Shown in pieces: positions 13,536 through 17,801 of a DNA stretch of 17,801 bases. This DNA comes from JAXHUA01 sp034189695 (GTDB taxonomy: Bacteria > Chloroflexota > Dehalococcoidia > E44-bin15). The notes under the pieces are model-generated. The model ran no database searches and was not told where the DNA came from. It saw only the letters and a list, made by a program, of their open reading frames with translations. The stretch spans positions 1 through 17,801 of the forward strand of contig JAXHUA010000025.1 of the NCBI GenBank assembly GCA_034189695.1, read 5' to 3'. How positions within the stretch are numbered: position 1 is the first letter of the stretch; every line of letters begins with the position of its first letter. The position numbers and the translations under genes were made by a program.

Positions 13536-14138
13536 ATGAGGACCAAGGTTGCGGCACTGGTCGTGCTCATCATCGCTCTGGCTGTGGTGATTGTGCTCAT
13601 ATCCTTGAGGGCGTACTACGTCGCCGTCTCGCTGCTCATTGGCGTGCTGCTCGTGGGCCACCGTGAGCTCTGGTCTCTGGCGACGAAGAGGAGGCTCCCG
13701 CCATTCGACGAGAGAGTGCGAGGCAACATGGGCCGCTCAGTACGCAACGGGTTCATCTTCCTAGTGCTGGCCCTGGCCCTGCTCATGCTGCCGTTCAGCA
13801 CCGCCATGGTGGAGAGGCCCGATACGGCCCACCTGCTCGGCGCCCTGCTGGTGCTGGGCGGAGCGGCGTACCTGCTGTCCTACCTGTTCTACGACCGCGC
13901 CGAGCCGCATCTCGGCGAAAGGAGGCTGAGAATGCTTAAGGTATTCCTGGCGGTGGCCGTCGTATCGCTTGCAGTCTGCATCCTCAGCGTCTTTCTGCAC
14001 AATGCATTGAGCGGCCTGCTTCACATCGAGGAGCCGGTCTTCTTCGTCATCGCAGTCTTCGTGGCGCCGGCGGCCTTCGTCGTGGGGCTCGTCGGCAGCG
14101 TGGTGGTGCTGATACTGGGACTCCTTCGAAGAGGATAG
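13536..14138 (+). CDS. Integral membrane protein with about six helices, unknown function
   Basis: The protein has 200 residues from an ATG at 13536, with AGGAAAGG upstream. Predicted hydrophobic segments lie near residues 5-23, 26-41, 71-90, 98-118, 135-155 and 168-197, separated by short charged loops (HRELWSLATKRRLPPFDERVRG; DRAEPHLGERRLR). I recognise no enzyme motif. It is followed 33 bases later by a small XRE regulator, an arrangement seen for DUF2178-like membrane proteins. That family link is a suggestion only. It has its own strong promoter with a direct-repeat site, so it is probably regulated by the downstream regulator. Confidence 0.78.
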   Translation: MRTKVAALVVLIIALAVVIVLISLRAYYVAVSLLIGVLLVGHRELWSLATKRRLPPFDERVRGNMGRSVRNGFIFLVLALALLMLPFSTAMVERPDTAHLLGALLVLGGAAYLLSYLFYDRAEPHLGERRLRMLKVFLAVAVVSLAVCILSVFLHNALSGLLHIEEPVFFVIAVFVAPAAFVVGLVGSVVVLILGLLRRG

Positions 14139-14171
14139 TACCCGGGCACACGCCCGCGCGTTTCCAGTCGC

Positions 14172-14438
14172 ATGTCGCTGAGCCGAGCAGGGCACGTGCA
14201 ACAGAACGAGGAAACAGAGCTGAGACAGGTGAGAACCAGGATTAAGGAATTCAGAGTGAGGCAGAACCTGACCCAGGAGAGGCTCGCCGAGATAGCCGGG
14301 GTCAGGCGGGAGACGATTGTCTTCCTTGAGCAGGGCAAGTATAATCCGTCTCTCAGGCTCGCTTACAACGTGGCCAGGGCATTGAACGCCAGCATCGACG
14401 AGCTTTTTGTGTTCGACGACGAGGCAGGAGACCGATAG
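14172..14438 (+). CDS. Small XRE-family helix-turn-helix regulator
   Basis: There are 88 residues if read from the ATG at 14172. The family core begins at RTRIKEFRVRQNLTQERLAE, so a GTG at 14229 (69 residues) is also possible; such short regulators usually start right before this motif. The helix-turn-helix spans residues 33-55 (LTQERLAEIAGVRRETIVFLEQG) and is followed by KYNPSLRLAYNVARALNASIDELF, typical of the YozG-like XRE group. It lies 33 bases behind the membrane protein gene and is probably cotranscribed. Likely role is repression of its own operon, with the direct repeats at 13488-13513 as a candidate site. Confidence 0.88.
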   Translation: MSLSRAGHVQQNEETELRQVRTRIKEFRVRQNLTQERLAEIAGVRRETIVFLEQGKYNPSLRLAYNVARALNASIDELFVFDDEAGDR

Positions 14439-14561
14439 AGCATCCACGGGACGCTTGCGCCGATGGCCGCCGGCTCTCGTTCCACCCTTCACCGTCAAGG
14501 GGGTCCGCCTGGGCCGTGCCGCGTCCGCGCCGCTACATGCGTCGTGCCCCGCGCGGATGAC

Positions 14562-14609
14562 GGCTGATAATCAGCCCCGCGTCTGCGGGGCCAATAGCAC
14601 TCTGTGCTA
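14562..14609 (+). promoter_or_regulatory. Three tandem hairpins in the leader of the next gene
   Basis: Three perfect inverted repeats follow one another: GGCTGA/TCAGCC (14562-14567, 14571-14576), CCCCGC/GCGGGG (14575-14580, 14585-14590) and TAGCAC/GTGCTA (14595-14600, 14604-14609), with loops of 3, 4 and 3 bases. The first two share two bases, so they cannot both fold fully. They end 25 bases before the ATG at 14635. They could terminate the upstream operon or act as a leader switch. Confidence 0.55.
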
Positions 14610-14634
14610 CACCGGGTAGTGGGGGGGAGGAATC

Positions 14635-15339
14635 ATGCAAACGCTATCTGGCCTGGCTGGAAGGGTCAGGTACATCCGCCGCAGCGAGGGGCTCCTGCCC
14701 CTGTTGCGGCGGGCCTCGACGTTCCTCCTCAGTCGCCTCTTCGAGTACCGGGTGTACTATCTGTCAGCGGCCCACGTCGATGACCCCGACAGCCTCGACG
14801 AGGCTGACTACATGCCGAGGATCGATGGTTGCACCCGCAGGGTGGTCCGCAGCAACGAGGAGGCCGACCGTCTCGAGGCCGAGGGCTTTGAGTTCCGCTC
14901 GTGCGCTATCAACAGCAGGGAGAGGCTCGACAAGGGCGCAATCGCCTGCTGCCTGTTCATCGGGCGCGAGCTGGCCCACATCGGATGGGCTGCCCTGACG
15001 CCGGAGGCCAGAGACGCCCTCAACGAGCCCCCGGTCATGATGGACTTCTCACAGCACGAGGCCTACCGCGGCGGGGCCTGGACCCACCCGAAGTACCGGC
15101 GCATGCGTCTCACGCTCTTCGGGCTCCAGGCGGGACGCAGGATGCTATGGGACAGCGGGGTGACGGTGGTCCGCAGCGCGGTGGCCAGGCGCAACGTCCC
15201 GCAGCGGACGCTCATGGGCAGGCTCACCCCCAGCTTCTACGCCGAGGGCCGCTACCTCAGAGTGCTGTGCTGGAAGTCGTGGAGGGAGAGGCCGCTGGTC
15301 ACGCCGCCGTCCGAATCTCCCGCCGTGGGCCCGCCGTAG
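14635..15339 (+). CDS. Putative GNAT-like acyltransferase
   Basis: The protein has 234 residues from an ATG at 14635, with GGGAGG four bases upstream. The N-terminal part (residues 1-75) is basic and then acidic with no clear motif. Residues 85-200 look like an N-acetyltransferase fold: a strand run around CCLFIGRELAHIGWAALTPEA, then AYRGGAWTHPKYRRMRLTLFGLQAGRRMLWDSG, where a conserved fold normally binds acetyl-CoA, and VVRSAVARRNVPQRTLMGRLG-like helix. The canonical R/Q-x-x-G-x-G/A loop is not clearly present (KYRRMRLT stands there), so cofactor binding is uncertain. The proline-rich C-terminus is probably disordered. The substrate is unknown. It ends facing the MFS gene, with a 60-base gap. 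Confidence 0.6.
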   Translation: MQTLSGLAGRVRYIRRSEGLLPLLRRASTFLLSRLFEYRVYYLSAAHVDDPDSLDEADYMPRIDGCTRRVVRSNEEADRLEAEGFEFRSCAINSRERLDKGAIACCLFIGRELAHIGWAALTPEARDALNEPPVMMDFSQHEAYRGGAWTHPKYRRMRLTLFGLQAGRRMLWDSGVTVVRSAVARRNVPQRTLMGRLTPSFYAEGRYLRVLCWKSWRERPLVTPPSESPAVGPP

Positions 15340-15399
15340 TGCCGACGGTCCCGCGCCATCGCGCTTTGCCGCAGTCGCGTCGCGGCGCGAACAGGGCCC

Positions 15400-16713
15400 T
15401 CACGGATGGCCGGTCTCAGAACCGCCTTCATGGGGCGGAGCCGCCGGACCGCGCGCCAGCCACAGCAGGGGGACGCCCGCCAGTGTGACCATGGCGAAGA
15501 CCAGGAAAGCCCACTGGTACCCGCCGGTGGCATCCTTCAGAAAGCCGACCACCAGCGGCGTCAACACCCCTCCCACCGTCATCAACGCCATCGTCAGCCC
15601 CTGGATCATGCCCAGGGCATGGCGGCCGTAGTACTGCGCCAGGATGACCGGCCTGACCGCGATTATCCCGCCATAGGCGGGGGCGAAGAGGACGAAGAAC
15701 GGTATCAGGTGCCACGTGCTGTGCACGTTGGCCAGCGCCACCAGGCCGGCGGCCTGGAGGACGAGAAGCCACATCATGATATGTCGCGGCTGGCGGTAGT
15801 CGGCCAGCCATCCGAAGGCGAAGCGCCCCGCCAGGCTGGTAAGGGTCATGATGGTGACCGCCGCGCCCGCCATGGCCCCCACCAGGGCCAGCCCGTGCTC
15901 GGCGATGGGATCGCTGACGTACGGTATGAGGAAGATGGAGACGGCGTTGAGCGGGGCGAAGGAGAGCATGAGGGCAACCGTCAGTAGCCAGAAGCTCCTG
16001 TCCTTGAGGGCCTCGCGGGTGCTGAAGCCCTCCACCTCCTGCCTCTTCACGTGGGTGATGGCCGGGGGAGGCCGCTCGTCCCCGTCGGGATGCATACCGT
16101 ACTTCTCCGGCCGGTGACGCAGCACCAGAGACAGGGGTACGCCGAGCACCCACATCCCCACGCCGATCATGACCAGGACCGACCGCCAGTCGTAGACGGA
16201 CAGGAGCCAGGTCACCACCGGGACCAGGAGCCCGCTCATCCCCGCGCCGGCGGTGTACAGCCCGATGGCCCGGCCGCGCTTGCGGATGAACCAGTTGGCG
16301 ATGTTGGTCACCGGCATGATAGGAGCGAGCAGGCTCGCGCCGAGCGCCAGCAGCAGGTACAGGAGGTAGAACATTGCCAGGGAATTGGCATAGCTGAGGA
16401 GGAAGAACCCCAGGCCGGTCAGCGCGGCGCCCATGAGCGCCACCGGCCGCGCCCCGAGACGGTCGACGAGGTAGCCCGCGAGCGGGGCGATGGGCCCGGT
16501 CTCCGCGCTGCGCAGTGAGAAGGCGAGGGAGATCTGGGCGTAGCTCCAGCCGAACGACTGTCTCAGGGGGTTGATGAAGGCCCCGAAGCCGTAGAAGTAG
16601 GCGCCCGCCTGGTAGAAGGACATGACCGCGTTCGCGGCCACTATCCACCAGCCGTAGAACACCCGCGGGGAGCGTTTTGGAGCGCCGTTCGCTCCGCTCT
16701 CGACGTCAGTCAA
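15400..16713 (-). CDS. MFS transporter, OFA/MCT-like (monocarboxylate type)
   Basis: The protein has 437 residues from a TTG at 16713. A stop codon lies directly upstream and the next Met is inside the first helix, so TTG with a distant GAGG is the best start. The RVFYGWWIVAANAVMSFY opening is the hallmark of oxalate/formate antiporter and monocarboxylate-like MFS proteins. About 12 membrane segments fit the family. MFS signature loops are GYLVDRLGARPVALMG (residues 78-93) after helix 2, and a central loop (HRPEKYGMHPDGDERPPPAITHVKR) splits the two halves. GRFAFGWLADYRQPRH is the second-half counterpart. It probably moves a carboxylate or other small anion with protons or by exchange. The substrate is not shown. 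Formate or another metabolite related to the fdh operon is possible but not demonstrated. Confidence 0.88.
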   Translation of the reverse strand: MTDVESGANGAPKRSPRVFYGWWIVAANAVMSFYQAGAYFYGFGAFINPLRQSFGWSYAQISLAFSLRSAETGPIAPLAGYLVDRLGARPVALMGAALTGLGFFLLSYANSLAMFYLLYLLLALGASLLAPIMPVTNIANWFIRKRGRAIGLYTAGAGMSGLLVPVVTWLLSVYDWRSVLVMIGVGMWVLGVPLSLVLRHRPEKYGMHPDGDERPPPAITHVKRQEVEGFSTREALKDRSFWLLTVALMLSFAPLNAVSIFLIPYVSDPIAEHGLALVGAMAGAAVTIMTLTSLAGRFAFGWLADYRQPRHIMMWLLVLQAAGLVALANVHSTWHLIPFFVLFAPAYGGIIAVRPVILAQYYGRHALGMIQGLTMALMTVGGVLTPLVVGFLKDATGGYQWAFLVFAMVTLAGVPLLWLARGPAAPPHEGGSETGHP

Positions 16714-16783
16714 TCAGATACAGCCTCGTGGGCGAGAGGCACGTGCTGGCTCCAGCGTACGTGCTTCCCCCACCCGTGGCACC

Positions 16784-16813
16784 ATGCTAGATGACGCGGA
16801 ATGCAACGGTCAA
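16784..16813 (-). promoter_or_regulatory. Candidate promoter of the MFS gene
   Basis: On the minus strand TTGACC (16808-16813) and TAGCAT (16784-16789) are separated by 18 bases, about 70 bases before the TTG start. Confidence 0.45.
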
Positions 16814-17139
16814 GTGTGCGCGGTCGTTTGCAGAGTCGATTCTGCCTGGGTTTTCCACCGGCTCGCAACAGGCTCATCGCCGCGCGGGCCAAGCCGATGC
16901 GAAGGTCAGGCGGGCGGGCGTGAAGACAGTATGCCTGGGTTGCCGGCGGATGGCGGCCGGGCCATGCATGTTGAGCTACGCCGGCCGCAGGTATGGGACA
17001 CCGGTTGCAGTACCGAACACAAAGATTCGTCCGTGTGCAGAAGAGGCTGACCAGGGGGGTCTCGATGCACCTCAATGGGGAGAGCGCCCGAGAGCCGCAA
17101 GAGAGGGGAGCTTGAGATGCAGGTCGCCTTATGAAGAAT

Positions 17140-17162
17140 CGGGCATCATTCCCAGCTGCCCG
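17140..17162 (-). terminator. Possible terminator of the zinc-ribbon gene
   Basis: CGGGCA (17140-17145) pairs with TGCCCG (17157-17162) around an 11-base loop, about 60 bases beyond the zinc-ribbon stop codon. On the minus strand it is followed by ATTCTTC, a weak T-rich tail. Confidence 0.35.
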
Positions 17163-17221
17163 TTCTCCTCATTCTAACCCCTCAAAGTGCTTTGGGAGTC
17201 AGGAGCCAGGTTCGCCTGTCT

Positions 17222-17524
17222 CTACCGCCTTACTCTGGAGTAGCAGTCGGAACAGTACACCGGCCGCCCGTTTCGCGGCTCGAAGGGCACCTGGGTGTCC
17301 TTGCCGCAACTGGCGCAAACGGCGGGGTACATTTGCCTCTGCCGTCCGTAGCCGCCGCCGTAGCCGCCCTCGCCCCGCTCCGCTCTCTTGGCGGCCCGGC
17401 ACAGGGGACAGCGCTTCGGCTCGTTGGTGTAGCCCCTCGAAGCGAAGAGCTCCTGCTCGGTCGCGTCAAAGACGAAAGTCGCGCCGCAATCCGAGCACGT
17501 AAGTGTTTTGTCCGTGTAGCTCAT
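17222..17524 (-). CDS. Small double zinc-ribbon protein (zf-trcl plus CxxC-x17-CxxC)
   Basis: The protein has 100 residues from an ATG at 17524, with GGGAGG seven bases upstream. Residues 7-46 match the probable zinc-ribbon (zf-trcl) pattern: TCSDCGATFVFDATEQELFA with C10, C13, then PKRCPLCRAAKR with C39, C42. A short glycine-rich linker (GEGGYGGGYGRQ) follows. Residues 70-94 form a CASC-17 residues-CSDC motif (C70, C73, C91, C94), exactly the CxxC-x17-CxxC domain pattern. Both would bind zinc. Glycine linkers and basic ends hint at nucleic acid binding, but this is inference. A near-perfect promoter lies upstream with a leader of about 115 bases, so it should be strongly expressed and could have control in the leader. 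Confidence 0.88.
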   Translation of the reverse strand: MSYTDKTLTCSDCGATFVFDATEQELFASRGYTNEPKRCPLCRAAKRAERGEGGYGGGYGRQRQMYPAVCASCGKDTQVPFEPRNGRPVYCSDCYSRVRR

Positions 17525-17646
17525 GGATGACCTCCCTTTTTGTTGAGCCTATGACCTGATAAGAGTTTGATCATCCATCGCCTGGGGAATGCCTGCAACG
17601 TAGGACAGGTCGGGGAATAGCAAACTTTTGGCAGGTGATTGACATA

Positions 17647-17675
17647 AGTATACACGCAATAGCGCACTTTGTCAA
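17647..17675 (-). promoter_or_regulatory. Near-perfect sigma70 promoter of the zinc-ribbon gene
   Basis: On the minus strand TTGACA (17670-17675) and TATACT (17647-17652) are separated by exactly 17 bases. The predicted leader to the ATG at 17524 is about 115 bases. Confidence 0.75.
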
Positions 17676-17696
17676 GCCCACGAATTGCCTCATAAT
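17669..17696 (+). promoter_or_regulatory. Divergent plus-strand promoter candidate at the right end
   Basis: TTGTCA (17669-17674) and CATAAT (17691-17696) are separated by 16 bases. Its -35 uses the same TTGTCAA block as the minus-strand -35, so the two promoters are back to back. It points at the partial frame starting at 17744. Confidence 0.45.
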
Positions 17697-17743
17697 AAAT
17701 GTTACCGAGTGGGGTATCGTTGCCTCAAAAAGGGTGTTACCCA

Positions 17744-17801
17744 ATGAGAGGCATGAGTAGAGGCAGCGTGACAGAGTATACCGAGGTGATGAAGGAGAGG
17801 T
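17744..17801 (+). CDS. Start of a possible IS transposase/integrase, runs off the right edge
   Basis: Nineteen codons are present from an ATG at 17744 (a second ATG is at codon 4), with AGGGTG about seven bases upstream. The residues MRGMSRGSVTEYTEVMKER resemble the N-termini of integrase-core transposases that begin MxRGSxxEYxEAxRxRY, which I recall as common in Chloroflexota and related genomes. Two similar motifs upstream, GTTACCGAGTG near 17701 and GTTACCCAATG near 17736, may be repeats inside an IS end. With so few residues this is a tentative identification. Confidence 0.45.
   Translation, partial: MRGMSRGSVTEYTEVMKER

Larger units (their letters stand above)
16714..17221. other. Long intergenic stretch without convincing gene
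   Basis: About 500 bases between the MFS and zinc-ribbon genes, both on the minus strand. Open frames exist on both strands, but none has a recognisable domain, a good ribosome site or sensible composition. It holds the MFS promoter candidate at 16784-16813 and a stem-loop at 17140-17162. I see no RNA gene. Confidence 0.5.

Noticed and set aside
12984..13661. Minus-strand open frame of 225 codons spanning the Fur-family gene and its promoter region
   Set aside because: It is out of frame with the Fur-family protein, crosses two strong divergent promoters and overlaps the membrane protein start. No domain is visible.
15428..16648. Second minus-strand open frame of 406 codons in the MFS region
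   Set aside because: It is a frame-shifted shadow of the MFS gene. The product is Arg/Gly/Pro-rich, without membrane segments, while the other frame has clear MFS helices and signatures.
16784..17050. Short plus-strand gene between the MFS and zinc-ribbon genes
   Set aside because: No ribosome site, no recognisable domain and a mixed Cys/Arg/Gly composition typical of random GC-rich frames.

Overview
The window is GC-rich bacterial DNA with strong AGGAGG-like ribosome sites, sigma70-type promoters and tightly packed genes. The gene mix suggests an anaerobic bacterium, possibly a Dehalococcoidia-like Chloroflexota: a methanogen-style formate dehydrogenase joined to heterodisulfide-reductase-like genes, a CooT nickel protein, a DUF1638 protein, and zinc-ribbon proteins of the CxxC-x17-CxxC type. 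That assignment is inference from family content only. There is no marker gene, rRNA or tRNA to test it.

Layout. Positions 1-334 (minus) hold the start of a J-domain protein that runs off the left edge. Positions 578-1504 (minus) encode a lipoprotein with a PKD-like domain, a long Thr-Pro linker and an NTF2-like C-terminal domain. Positions 1824-9774 (all minus) form the centrepiece, a seven-gene operon read as hdrC, hdrB, hdrA N-terminal half, a NuoG-like/HdrA C-terminal hybrid, mvhD, fdhA, fdhB. Four of its six junctions overlap by 4-11 bases. Positions 9775-10171 are a regulatory spacer with candidate promoters, inverted repeats and strong stem-loops. Positions 10172-13393 (minus) run, in transcription order, Fur-family regulator, CooT, SAM methyltransferase, small unknown protein, DUF1638 protein, nitroreductase. 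From 13462 the direction flips: a membrane protein and an XRE regulator lie behind a near-consensus promoter, followed by a putative GNAT-like protein preceded by three tandem hairpins. Positions 15400-16713 (minus) encode an MFS transporter, then comes about 0.5 kb with no convincing gene, then a small double zinc-ribbon protein (minus) with a near-perfect promoter. The last 58 bases on the plus strand look like the start of an IS transposase.

How the genes fit together. FdhAB would oxidise formate. MvhD and the HdrA parts would carry electrons to an FAD centre, and HdrC/HdrB would deliver one branch to a disulfide-like acceptor while the other reduces ferredoxin, as in the Fdh-Hdr complexes of methanogens. 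The unusual point is the architecture of HdrA. Its N-terminal FAD half is a separate protein. Its C-terminal half is fused behind a NuoG-type [2Fe-2S] domain and two [4Fe-4S] sites. The two genes are separated by a 113-base gap containing an 8-bp perfect stem-loop. This split and re-fused HdrA is the best candidate in the window for an undescribed variant of an electron-bifurcating system.
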